From Lasioglossum baleicum (taxonomy: Eukaryota > Arthropoda > Insecta > Hymenoptera > Halictidae), in the NCBI RefSeq assembly GCF_051020765.1, contig NC_134932.1:12152001-12216000 (forward strand): a DNA stretch of 64,000 nt. Reading direction: 5' to 3'. The position numbers and the translations under genes are program-made. The notes under the pieces were generated by a model. That model did not search any database. It was given only the letters and a program-made list of their open reading frames with translations, and was not told where the DNA came from. Shown piece after piece: positions 1-11,200 of this stretch (position 1 is the stretch's first letter; each line of letters starts with the position of its first letter).

Positions 1-793
1 AAACTGAAGGACGAACTAAAGGTAATCAAGTCCTCTTCCAGGTGTGATTCAATTGGAAAGCTTCATGATTCTGATTTAATTTCAAGAAAACGACTGAGGA
101 GCGTGCTTCGTGATTTTGGTATAATTTCCAGAAAACGAGCGTGGAGCGTGCTTCATGATTTTGATTTAATTTCAAGAAAACGACCGTGGAGCGTGATTGC
201 AGTCAGAGGAAAGCGCAGATCATCGAGAAGAAGTTGTTCGAGTTGCAAACTTCGTACGATGCTCTGTTGAAAGGCGAAGGAAACGATGTTTTGCTGCGTC
301 GTATGGTGGACCAGTTGAAGACCCAACTGGTGCAGACATCTTTGCAATTAGAAGATCGAAACCGAGTCGTTTCAAATCAAGAGAAACAGATCATTGCTTT
401 GAATGGCCAAGTGTCTTCGTTGAAGGAAGTCGAATCTCTTACTAGGAGTCTGTTGAAGATTCGCAATTTGGAAGTGAATCAGCTTCAGGTATACCATCCG
501 AATCGAATTAGTTTCAGAACAGCAATGATGATCGAAATATTTGTTAATGAATTTTTATGGAATTATAGACAGAGGTCACTGATATGGAGACAAGAATCGC
601 CGAGGAACGCGAACGGAATACCACTATGATTAACAAAATGGAAGCTGCGATGAAACTGAACTCGGACTTGAAGAAGGAATACGAAACGCAGCTACATCTT
701 TTCCAAGATCTTCGGGAGAAATACAAAGAGAAGGTGACTTTACTGTCCGAGGAGAAACGAGCTCTTGAAAATGTGCAGCCTGTTCCTGAATAA
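1..793 (+). CDS. C-terminal part of a coiled-coil protein (partial, 5' end outside window)
   Basis: Three exons can be joined in one frame: 1-21, 207-488 and 569-793, all at phase 0, with donors GTAATC at 22 and GTATAC at 489 and acceptors ending CAG at 206 and TAG at 568. The joined tail is about 175 residues, rich in Glu, Lys, Gln and Leu with heptad spacing (for example IIEKKLFELQ and LRRMVDQLKTQL), so it forms a long coiled coil. It ends NVQPVPE and a TAA at 791-793. Poly(A) signals AATAAA follow at 846-851 and 863-868. I cannot name the family: the visible part has no globular domain, and coiled coils match many cytoskeletal and centrosomal proteins. The exon structure is well supported; the function is unknown. 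Confidence 0.7.
60..194 (+). repeat. 45-bp tandem repeat, three copies, inside an intron
   Basis: Copies start at 60, 105 and 150. Each begins GCTTCATGATT or a close variant and ends GGAGCGT. The array abuts the acceptor at 206, and the first bases of a fourth copy (GATT) lead directly into it. The unit is exactly 15 codons and carries no stop in the frame of the upstream exon, but that frame does not match the downstream exon, so the array is read as intronic. Confidence 0.85.
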
Positions 794-1207
794 GCGAGCC
801 TAACGAGAAACCGAATCGACTTTATAATTATCCTAATTTGTATAAAATAAAAAAAGTTTGGAAATAAAAGTATATACGCCTACGTTTTCACTTCTACCCG
901 ATGGTGTTTCCATGAAACACAGAAACTAATCGCGACAAAATTGATAGCCATTTTTGGAGCCGCTTTTATGGCAACAGAGAGGATATTCTCGGATAGCAGA
1001 CTCCGTCGCCATTTTTAAAAATTTTTTAACAGTATATAATTTACTCACCAGCAGGCAACTTTCCTCGTAAGTAACCGAATCAACTGAAAATAAAACGAAT
1101 AATATGAGTTACTTAATTTAGAAAAATGGAAAGTTAAACGTTTTTAGTGTTAAAAGTTAGTTAAAATCATCAGGTCTTCCAATTTTAAGAAGTTGCTAGT
1201 ACAATCC
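794..1207. other. 3' flank and spacer, no gene seen
   Basis: AT-rich spacer between the coiled-coil gene and the tRNA. It holds the two AATAAA signals of the upstream gene and nothing else I can support. Confidence 0.5.
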
Positions 1208-1280
1208 GTTTCCGTGGTGTAGTGGTTATCACATCCGCCTAACACGCGGAAGGTCCCCGGTTCGATCCCGGGCGGAAACA
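1208..1280 (+). tRNA. tRNA-Val (anticodon AAC)
   Basis: The 73-nt sequence folds as a cloverleaf. The acceptor stem GTTTCCG pairs with CGGAAAC at 1273-1279, followed by discriminator A at 1280. The anticodon loop CTAACAC presents AAC. The T arm contains GGTTCGATCCC, which is also the internal B box, and the D arm carries the A box. No intron is present and no CCA is encoded, as expected for a eukaryotic nuclear tRNA. The gene stands alone between two protein genes. All stems pair cleanly, so it is probably functional. Confidence 0.95.
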
Positions 1281-1283
1281 TTC

Positions 1284-1291
1284 TTTTTTTT
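1284..1291 (+). terminator. RNA polymerase III terminator of tRNA-Val
   Basis: A run of eight T residues starts four bases after the tRNA 3' end, the usual pol III stop signal. Confidence 0.85.
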
Positions 1292-2243
1292 CCTTGTTAG
1301 AATATTGACCTGGCAAATAAATAATGTAGATAAGAAATTCTGATGCAATAAAGTGCAATGCAAGATTTTTTATCGTTATAGCGTTATATGTGAGCTTGTA
1401 AAACGGAGCACACAAGTGTGTAAACAAAAGGATGAGTAAGTGGAACGCAGGTGGTGTGTCTTGCGAGTCGTCAATCCAAACATCTCAGGGGAATCCAAAG
1501 GAGGAAAACTCAGAGCATGCCATTTTTATTTTCTTTATCTGCGCGGTGATTCCCGGACGCGCGACGCACTTTCACATGGAAATGAGTTCTCGCTGACGAC
1601 GCGCCGTTCTGCATGAATGAGCGATCTTTATGTATGTGTATAGAGAATGTTATCAGTATAGAATTTTCGCGCTCTGTTGCATAATAATTTGAATTTGGTG
1701 TGAAAATAATATTTGCATTCAAGCTTAAATTTGAATCTGAATTTAAATCTAAATTTGCACCTTTGTTTAATTTTGAATTGGAGTTTCTAACGAATGTGCT
1801 CCGCATTTTGTTCAATATACGTAGGATTAAATTTAATTGTGATTTGATTCAGCGTAACAGGGTTGACACAGTTGTCACTATAATGAATCTATAATCTTTT
1901 CAGTCCCCATAATCAATTTAATTAACGAAATTACATATCAATATTGTAAGATATTTATATATAGATGGTACCCCTACTGCGGTGACTAAAATATTAAAGA
2001 TTTTCACTATTTCGTATGATTACTAAATACAATGAAGTATATGGAAACGATAAAAAATCTAAAAGTGTATGAAGAGATGCGATATTATTTTTATAATACG
2101 CAGTATTGAACAATAACAACGTATAGTAAATCATAATGTAATCACGGCAATATTTATTTTCACGTTAAATGATTCATCGATCACACTTTATTGAAAAACG
2201 ACTAAAAAAGAAAGAACTTATCGAACATTTGTACTGCGTGCCC
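1292..2243. other. Spacer upstream of the apidaecin promoter
   Basis: No gene seen. Part of it (about 1690-1790) is low-complexity DNA built on AATTTGAATCT-like repeats, which produces spurious ORFs on both strands. Confidence 0.5.
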
Positions 2244-2349
2244 GGTGGTTCCCAGGCAAGCGGCCCAGAGCCTTGAACTCTCGCGCAGACACAGGCCATG
2301 TTGAACGTTTAGTATAAATACGGTGTGCTTCGATGTATCAGACATCAGT
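2244..2349 (+). promoter_or_regulatory. Apidaecin promoter: kappaB-like site, TATA box and initiator
   Basis: TATAAATA lies at 2313-2320. An arthropod initiator TCAGT lies 32 bp downstream at 2345-2349, the standard spacing. About 100 bp upstream of that, GGTGGTTCCC at 2244-2253 reads GGGAACCACC on the other strand, one mismatch from the insect NF-kappaB consensus GGGRNNYYCC. Such a site is expected for a gene induced through Relish or Dorsal. Only the sequence match is seen here; induction is inferred. Confidence 0.65.
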
Positions 2350-2544
2350 TCCTGCTAATCTGCAGCATCCACATATCGTGAAGAAGTGAGCGGTAAGTTA
2401 CTACTAATTAATACCTTAACATTGTATACACAAGTTGCATATCAAAATTAACACTGTATTACCAAGAAGTAGTAATGTAACTTTCTCTCTTGCAAAGTAA
2501 CAATTAATTCATTATTCCTTTAGAGGATCAAATATAACTGGTGA

Positions 2545-5339
2545 ATGAAGTACACTTCAACAATGAAGACTTTCTTCATCCTGACAATTTTCGCCATCGC
2601 CTGTACGGCGATGGCAGCTAGCGAGGTTGTTGAGGGACCACCTGGCCCACCCCATACGGTAAAATTGCATATAAATCATAAAATTGACAATTTTATACCA
2701 GTACGGGTTCAAATATTTATGAAATTCTCGGGTGCATTGCAGCGTTTACGTCGTGAAGCCGACCCAGAAGCAGAACCCGGAAGACCTAAGCCAATATATG
2801 TCCCTCCTCCACGACCACCACACCCGGTAATTATTGAAATCTATACTGGTACTTATCAAATAACTTATGAATATTAAATTCACTGTTGTAATTTCTTTTG
2901 CTCAGCGTCTTCGTCGTGAAGCCGATCCAGAAGCAGAACCCGGAAGACCTATGCCAATATATGTCCCTCCTCCACGACCACCACACCCGGTAATTATTTA
3001 AATCTATACTGGTACTTATCAAATAACTTATGAATATTAAATTCACTGTTGTAATTTCTTTTGCTCAGCGTCTTCGTCGTGAAGCCGATCCAGAAGCAGA
3101 ACCCGGAAGACCTATGCCAATATATGTCCCTCCTCCACGACCACCACACCCGGTAATTATTTAAATCTATACTTGTGCTTATTAAATAACTTGTGAGTAT
3201 TAAATTAACTGTTACAATTTCTTTTTCTCAGCGTCTCCGCCGTGAAGCCGACCCAGAGCCTGAACCCGGTAAACCTATGCCAGTAAATGTACCAAGGCCA
3301 GTGTATATTCCTCCCCCCAGACCGCCACACCCGGTAATTATTTCAATCTATACTTGTACTTATCAAATAACTTATGAATATTAAATTCACTGTTGTAATT
3401 TCTTTTGCTCAGCGTCTTCGTCGTGAAGCTGACCCAGAGCCAGAACCCGAAGCATATAGGCCAGTGTATGTTCCTCCTCCGAGACCGCCACACCCGGTAA
3501 TTGTTTAAAACAATAATTTTACTTGATAGATCACTCAAGAATATTAAATTAATTGTTGTATTTTATTTCCTTTAGCGTCTTCGTCGTGAAGCTGATCCAG
3601 AGCCTGAACCCGGTAACCCTCGGCCAGTAAATATACCTAAGCCAATATATGTCCCTCCTCCACGACCACCACACCCGGTGATTATTTAAATCTATACTTG
3701 TGCTTATTAAATAACTTGTGAGTATTAAATTAACTGTTACAATTTCTTTTTCTCAGCGTCTCCGCCGTGAAGCCGACCCAGAGCCTGAACCCGGTAAACC
3801 TATGCCAGTAAATGTACCAAGGCCAGTGTATATTCCTCCCCCCAGACCGCCACACCCGGTAATTATTTAAATCTATACTTGTACTTATCAAATAACTTAT
3901 GAATATTAAATTCACTGTTGTAATTTCTTTTGCTCAGCGTCTTCGTCGTGAAGCTGACCCAGAGCCAGAACCCGAAGCATATAGGCCAGTGTATGTTCCT
4001 CCTCCGAGACCGCCACACCCGGTAATTGTTTAAAACAATAATTTTACTTGATAGATCACTCAAGAATATTAAATTAATTGTTGTATTTTATTTCCTTTAG
4101 CGTCTTCGTCGTGAAGCTGATCCAGAGCCTGAACCCGGTAACCCTCGGCCAGTAAATATACCTAAGCCAATATATGTCCCTCCTCCACGACCACCACACC
4201 CGGTGATTATTTAAATCTATACTTGTGCTTATTAAATAACTTGTGAGTATTAAATTAACTGTTACAATTTCTTTTTCTCAGCGTCTGCGCCGTGAAGCCG
4301 ACCCAGAGCCTGAACCCGGTAAACCTATGCCAGTAAATGTACCAAGGCCAGTGTATATTCCTCCCCCCAGACCGCCACACCCGGTAATTATTTAAATCTA
4401 TACTTGTGCTTATCAAATAACTTGTGTATATTAAACTAACTGTTACAATTTATTTTTCTCAGCGTCTCCGCCGTGAAGCCGACCCAGAGCCTGAACCCGA
4501 AGCATATAGGCCAGTGTATGTTCCTCCTCCGAGGCCGCCACACCCGGTAATTGTTTAAAACAGTAATTTTACTTGGTAGATCACTCAAGAATATTAAATT
4601 AATTGTTGCGTTTTTTTCCTTTAGCGTCTTCGTCGTGAAGCTGATCCAGAGCCTGAACCCGGTAACCCTAGACCAGTAAATGTACCAAAGCCAATATATG
4701 TCCCTCCTCCACGACCACCACACCCGGTAATTATTTAAATCTATACTTTTACTTATCAAATAACTTGTGAGTATTAAATTAACTGTTGTAATTTCTTTTG
4801 CTCAGCGTCTTCGACGTGAAGCTGATCCAGAGCCTGAGCCCGAAGCATATAGGACAGTGTATGTTCCTCCTCCGAGACCGCCACACCCGGTAATTGTTTA
4901 AAACAGTAATTTTACTTGGTAGATCACTCAAGAATATTAAATTAATTGTTGCGTTTTATTTCCTTTAGCGTCTTCGTCGTGAAGCCGACCCAGAGCCTGA
5001 ACCCGGAAAACCTAAGCCACTAACTTTACCAAAGGAACAAGTATATGTCCCTCCTCCGCGACCACCACACCCGGTAATTATTTAAATCTATACTTGTACT
5101 TATCAAATAATTTGTGAGTATTAAATTAACTGTTATAATTTCTTTTTCTCAGCGTCTCCGCCGTGAAGCCGACCCAGAGCCTGAACCTGGTAAACCTAGG
5201 CCAGTAAATGTACCAAGGCCAGTGTATATTCCTCCCCCCAGACCGCCACACCCGGTAATTATTTCAATCTATACTTGTACTTATCAAATAACTTGTGAAT
5301 ATTAGATTAATTGTAATTTGTTTTGTTTAGCGTCTCTGA
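2545..5339 (+). CDS. Apidaecin-type antimicrobial peptide precursor, 15 peptide-coding exons
   Basis: A non-coding exon (about 2345-2392) is followed by a signal exon, 2545-2658; the in-frame ATG at 2563 opens a typical secretion signal, MKTFFILTIFAIACTAMA. Fifteen phase 0/0 exons follow: 2743-2826, 2906-2989, 3069-3152, 3232-3333, 3413-3496, 3576-3677, 3757-3858, 3938-4021, 4101-4202, 4282-4383, 4463-4546, 4625-4726, 4806-4889, 4969-5073 and 5153-5254. The last exon (5331-5339) encodes only Arg-Leu-stop. Each repeat exon is 84, 102 or 105 nt, starts RLRREADPE and ends VPPPRPPHP or IPPPRPPHP. Splicing therefore builds units such as GRPKPIYVPPPRPPHPRL, separated by RR and an EADPEPEP spacer. 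This is the apidaecin multipeptide design: the RR pair is cut, dipeptidase trims the acidic spacer, and the proline-rich peptide blocks translation termination in Gram-negative bacteria. The precursor is about 509 aa (503 from the second ATG). A poly(A) signal lies at 5501-5506. Confidence 0.93.
3232..4726 (+). repeat. 525-bp higher-order repeat of three apidaecin exons, three blocks
   Basis: Exons starting at 3232, 3413 and 3576 recur with their introns at 3757, 3938 and 4101, exactly 525 bp later, and again at 4282, 4463 and 4625. The first two blocks are almost base-identical, introns included (one clear difference is TTTCAATC against TTTAAATC after the first donor). The third block has diverged more. 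Exons 4806, 4969 and 5153 look like a rearranged fourth set. The near identity of introns points to recent tandem duplication or gene conversion. Confidence 0.9.
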
Positions 5340-5587
5340 GCTGAAGCTTGAAGAACATTCTCTGGCAATGTTCACACGTTCTCGTGACCACTTCACAGTA
5401 ACTAATCGTTGAGTGACTGTACTTAATAGCATAAGCAAACAATTGCATTTAATATTGTTATGTATCTTGTTTTAATTGTTCTCTGTTATATTATATACTT
5501 AATAAAAATCTAACTATTTACAAGCAACAAGTATGTACATTTGTGATTGATACCTTTAATCTCCTTCAAAAGTATATATCCTCTGTT

Positions 5588-7077
5588 TTATTCCAAAAAC
5601 ACGACTACAGGCGCTTCGTCGTCGTCTTCTTGTTGTAAATTAGAAAAGTCCCACGAGAACTTCGCCGTTAACCGATTACGAAACCTCACAGCGTACGTTT
5701 TCAAACGACCGTCTATATACGAATTCGCTTCGATATTCGCGAACAGTTTCCGAAGGCTTTGATAAACAAAATTATTATTAGCTACGATATCGCAGAGTAC
5801 ATCTTCAGGTACGTGAGTCAACTGGACCTCCAACGCTTTCATAAATTCCATAAAAATGCCGCGCCGCTCTGGGATTACAGAATCGGCGCCGCAAATCAGG
5901 CATACTAGCTGTTTCCAGTGTTCGAACGCGTCCAGACTTTGTCCGACGAGGAAACAAACAAACGCCAGTTGCATTTCACCAATAATGTCCATAGATCTGA
6001 CGAAATTAAACCAATACATTTCTACCACATGCAAATATGTACGAATAGTGAAAACTACCATTATTCTTACTGTGTGAATTCCTTCAGAAACGTGTTGAGA
6101 GCATAGCTAGAGTCAAGAGAGTGTTTTGTTACTTCGCTTGGCGATGCTCCATCTGGATAATTTTTATCAGGCAACTTGGATAACCGAAGTTCTGTGCCTG
6201 GCTTAGGTTTCAAGTCGGGAAGTAGCTCTTTCTCCTTTTCTTCCACAGTAATTCCAGTTCTTTTTGTTCTTTCTGGGTTCAATGCTCCTCCTCTTGGTCT
6301 CATTGCGTCGCTACAGTGCTCTAACTCTAGAGCTGATCTTACAAAACTGAAATAAAGTAAGAAAAACTTTATAATATCATCCGATAAGTACAAATCAGTG
6401 AGATTCACTACTTTATTCTTCCTACAGACCCACATACAGGCGAACAACGCTCAACAAGGGAAGAGCTAATATGATTTGTTAATTCAATCCATTGTTTCCA
6501 TGCATCGTAAGGATAACAGCCTAGATGTTTATCTAAATCCTTCAAGTTCTCCTTTATTCTTTGCACCATTTCTTCTGGCACAGCTAGATGAAAAGCATTT
6601 TGTTTTATTGTTAATATTATAAATGGGCCAAAAGTGAAAACCTAATATTATGCGCGAGCCGCAATGAACGCAATATTAAATACTTTGTTGTGTGTAATGT
6701 ATACATACCTTCCGAACTAAGATCTTCTGCTTTGGCATCCCACTGTCTGACTAAAAATTCACATCTGTTAAATGTGTGAAGGAACCCAACTTTGGGTGCT
6801 GGTTCTCCGAACTCATTTACAGCACTACATGAAAAATTGATAAGTAAAAGGGCAATTACTATACAGAGAAGGGTATTACATATAATTACCTGTAATGTAC
6901 ATAATGAAATCCTGGTGGAATCATTTTAATACCCTTAAAACGATCTGCTGTGTTCCACGATTTTAAATCGATTCCCAGCTCAGTACCAATTGGAACATTT
7001 AACATAATTACTTTAGCACCCTCGACGAAAAGTCTTTGTGCTAAATCTTGGTCCATTTCTATACATTCAGTTGCCAT
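5588..7077 (-). CDS. AAR2: AAR2 splicing factor homolog (U5 snRNP assembly)
   Basis: Five exons on the minus strand join in frame: 7077-6890, 6824-6709, 6583-6430, 6346-6071 and 5996-5588, giving 380 aa, close to the 384 aa of the human protein. Diagnostic stretches are MDQDLAQRLFVEGAKVIMLN and KMIPPGFHYVHYS near the N-terminus, PYDAWKQWIELTNHIS in the middle, and GEMQLAFVCFLVGQSLDAF followed by FEHWKQLVCLI near the C-terminus. The protein ends DDEAPVVVFLE. Aar2 binds Prp8 in the cytoplasm and keeps the U5 snRNP precursor from binding Brr2 until nuclear import. The exon 3 donor is chosen at 6429 (GTCTGT), because the better-looking GTATGT at 6437 breaks the frame. The start at 7077 is the first ATG matching the family N-terminus. 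The TAA stop lies inside an AATAAA signal. The gene converges on apidaecin. Confidence 0.93.
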
Positions 7078-8220
7078 GATTATTTCTTTATGAAACGGTA
7101 AATAATTAATTTTTGTCAAACGAGTTTACGATGTAAACACTTTTCCTCGCGATCTCGCGTTCCTTTGACTGTAAATTAACCTAAACATGTATAGGAATGT
7201 TTTGACATTTGTTGATAAAATTGCTTATAAATGTCGTAGGTGAATATAACATTATTTTACAATTGATAGTATGATTTATTCTTCCCAATCATTCCGCTGA
7301 GAATTATTATTTTATTGATGAATGAAAGATATATGAACAGAATATGAACAACTCATTTTGGGTCCATTCCGTTGCTGTCCGTTGCACGTTGCACGCATAA
7401 TGCGCATACACTATACACTGGCATACACTGTATAGTGTAGTATAAGAGTCTCTATGCATACACTATACAGTGTATATACACTATACACGGAATGGACCCT
7501 TTGTATATTCTGTGCTGCTATTCAGCCAATCACAGCAGTGGTGGAGAACAGTGGAGAACCTTAGATGGTCTAAAATGGACACAGAGCTTCTTCCTTGCTT
7601 CTGCATAGTCCGTGGTTGGCAGTAATCGATTACCAACTTCATTCTATCGAATCTCGAAGTAGCGATATCGGGAGCGAATCAGAGCGAATCAGAGCGAATG
7701 GAGCACGAATGGAGCGATAATATGTTTGCTACTGCTCTGCTACCGATTACATAGGAATCACGAATCGAAACGCGCTGTTTATAAAACTATAATTTGTTGA
7801 CATATGGAACGATTGTTGCATCTCCATTGTCAGCTGTATTAAGTCATTTATAGAACTGATGTCACCAACAATGTACCATGTTAGAAATACTTTTCAGAAG
7901 ATCGCCTCCCGGGAATCGGCTTTATAAATGTTGAATAGGTTAGAACGTAATACAAACCATTTTTCGTTTCACCGTTTTACACGTAATCTTTCATATATTT
8001 AACCATCATGTAATTATTGAAACTAAAATTACTGAATCAAAATGACTGGTTCCAGACTCTTATTTCGCAATCACTGAAATTGTAAATACTCTTTCGAATT
8101 ATTGCATTAATGCATTCAGATACACATTGTAATAAATATTTGACAAAATTGAAATAAATACAATATTGTCATGTTTACAATTATTTCTTATTTCTGAATT
8201 CAGGATAGATCGAAGTTATA
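7078..8220. other. Divergent upstream region between AAR2 and INTS1
   Basis: This 1.1-kb region separates the two divergent start codons and must contain both promoters. No TATA box stands out. A short tandem repeat of GAGCGAATCA type lies near 7672-7725. A palindromic element is listed separately. Confidence 0.5.
7360..7499. repeat. Short palindromic MITE-like element
   Basis: Inverted ends GGGTCCATTCCG and CGGAATGGACCC enclose a core of repeated, self-complementary CACTATACAGTG-type sequence. No coding capacity. It sits in the shared upstream region of AAR2 and INTS1. Confidence 0.6.
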
Positions 8221-11200
8221 ATGGACCGTGGAAAAGCAGGAGTTGGTAGAGGCGCGAAGAGTAAAATAGCTCAACATCCTTCGGACTTGTTTGCGCTTGG
8301 ATCTAAAGGATCCCGCAGCGAAAGCTCCGATGCTAAAAGACCAGGGGTTATTCATTCTAAACCGAGCACTAGCTCCTCTACTTCTGGTAAAAGATAGTGT
8401 ACATTTAATATAACAATTCATCAAAAATTACACAACGAATTATTAGCACTGTTATTTAAAATTTATAGGTAATGATAGGAAGAAAGAAGCACCATCGGGA
8501 TCGCTTCAGTCGTTTCAGTACATTCCACCGAAGAAACAGAAGCTTGCCACTCATGTTCCCCATCCGAGGCCACCATTCTCAAGCGCAGAAGCTTGGGAAC
8601 TGGTAGCTATAGACAGCGATCCAGCCGATTTTGTTCCGATGGTTCTAGAAGCGAACGACAACGACGAGGGTGACAAAGTTATAGGCATCATTTGCGGCGC
8701 TATAAAGACTCTGAAGAACCAGAAATGGAAGCCAGACACGTTGATCTACATGGGATTATTGTATCTAGCGAAAATACGCGCGTCTATTTTTTCACACGAC
8801 TGTATATTACACGCGCTATCGTCCTTGTTGAAACGAGACCAGGCACACAATTACAAATCCAAGGGTAACCCGTTAGTTCCTGTACTCGCTGCTAATTTAT
8901 TAATGAAGGGATTCCACGAGAAGAGAAATTGGCCAGAGATTTTCGTTAAGGTTGTCATAAGAGAGTTATCTTATAACTAGACTGCGGATCTTTATGCATT
9001 TATGAAGAAATTGGTCGGGTGAAATATAAAACAGTAAAGGATTAGAAAAATTCAAGAATATCGTAATGGTGTTTTTAACGTAACAAAATCATTAACGGAT
9101 GAAATCAATTTTTATGTTACTCCTGCTTCCCACAATCAATGCAAAACATTTTTATTTTGCATAAAGATTCACAGTCTACTTATTAAATTAAGTTGTTTTA
9201 TTTCAATACGAAATCACGAACTTTTGCACTGACTCATACATTCAACTGAGACTTAGAAGTGAGTTTAAACTAATTCTTACTTCTCTCACAGTTGTACATC
9301 GAGGATGCCCTCGGGGAGAGAGTGTGGATCGACCACGAAGAGTGCAAAGGCTTCGTGGACAATATTCTAACGGGCTTCAACACGCGGCATCCACCGAAAA
9401 GCGTTCTGCAACCGGAACTATCCGTTTTAACACCACGCGATTGTCACAGTCCCTCCACGATAGACGACGAGGACCCAAACTCCTCATCGGCACAGTTTCC
9501 TGGTGACAAGGAGAAGATAGACTTTCCCGTGACTCCTAGATACGCTCTCTGTATAGAAAGTATAGAGTTCATCGTGCTCGAAGCTATAAAGGAACAGCTG
9601 AACAGAAGGCAACCGGAGTCGATCACGAAAAACTTTCTGAGGCTGTTGTCGTCAGCCTGCGGATTCGTGGAGATTCGAAACATAGCTGTCCCGAGACTGG
9701 AAATGTGGCTGCACAATCCTAAACTGATGAGACCCGCTCAGGAGTTGCTCAGCTACATCTGCTACAACTGCACTTCCCACACGCAGAGGGACGTGGAAGT
9801 TATAAGTCAATTAGTGAAGATGCGACTGAAGACCAAGGCTGTAATTAATTTGTACTTGAACGGCGTGAAAGAACTGATCGGTCTGCATCCGGAGAATCTG
9901 GCTACCATTTTGAAGCACACTATTTACAACGAATTGTCGAACGCGAGGAATCCGAACAACATGCCGATGCTGGGTGTAATGTTCCAAACTTTGCCGGAAC
10001 AATCGGCGAAACTGCTCGCGGAGATATTCCAGGATTTATTGATGAACCGAGAGGACTATCTCAGGCCTCTGCGTGCCTTACTCAGGGAAATAGTACGCGT
10101 CTGCAGACACGATATCAATTTAATTACGTTCGCTCGCACCATGATGGCCGAGAGACAAGACATAGCGCAACAGTTGCTCAACTTCGAGTTCAAAGAACGA
10201 GTCTTCATGGCCATCGCGGACTTGTTATGCTTGTGCATGTTGCTAGCCATCAGTCCGCAAATCAAAGAAGCCGCGGCGCTCGCACAAAGAGGCGACAAGA
10301 AGGACGCGGCGTTGTTACATCAATTCCAGAACATGGTGGCGACCATACAATTCGAAGCCGTGATGTGGCTGCAGAATTTGGCGCCGCAGATGTACGCGAT
10401 CGGTAGAAACGAACTTCTTCATGCTTTGCATAAGATATTAATGCTCGAGTCGCCGGAGCAATATTACAAATTGGACAATTGGCCACCCGAGTCCGATAGA
10501 GTGTTTTATTTGCGACTGATCTCTGATGTACCGCTCTTACAAAATACGTTATTGAGACTGCTGTTAATTGGTTACTCGAAAGTGGGTATCTAGAATGTTT
10601 AGATTTGATCTTTTCATAAGTACAGGGTGTTGTAGAGGTTTTACGTTTCAGGATAACGGTATTACTCATTCAGAAACGCTGGACTTGGTGGACCAACTGA
10701 TACGGAGAGCGGCGGCCAATTCGTCTGAAAGTTTTCCAACTTTGCAATCGGATAAACTGGATGTAATCGAACTTATCTTCAATCTGTGCATCTACCAGCC
10801 TCCTGGAACTATAAACATACCGTCAAAGTACTCTTCACATTTTAAAATCCGATCATATGCGTACGCAACAGTTTCGTAAATTATTTGTTTCTGTTTTTAC
10901 AGTTACGTGCCACCGACATTGGCAATATCGAATTTATACTGGAAAGGATGGATTATGTTGTTGGTACTAGCTGCTCACAATCCCTCGACTATCGGTGCTG
11001 TCGTGTGGAAGCGGTATCCTATTCTAAGAACTCTCATGGAAATGTGTATCACTAAGTAAGTTCGTAATTAAGGGAGTAGTCTCGTTTAATTTCTCGATAA
11101 TGCAAAGATGGGGTTCCTCCCTTCGCAATCGCCCTCAAAAATCCTATTTTTAAAATCCATCTTTGCATTATCGAGAAATGAGAAGGCGCATCTCGCATCC

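Noticed and set aside
1510..1815. 101-aa minus-strand open frame rich in Asn, Ser and Leu
   Set aside because: It arises from the low-complexity AATTTGAATCT-type repeat and has no gene-like features.
2831..4759. Minus-strand open frames across the apidaecin region, up to 107 aa
   Set aside because: They are antisense of the repeated peptide exons and introns and repeat only because those exons repeat.
6432..6437. GTATGT as the AAR2 exon 3 donor
   Set aside because: It is a better match to consensus but breaks the frame into exon 4; the GTCTGT donor at 6429 restores the family sequence.
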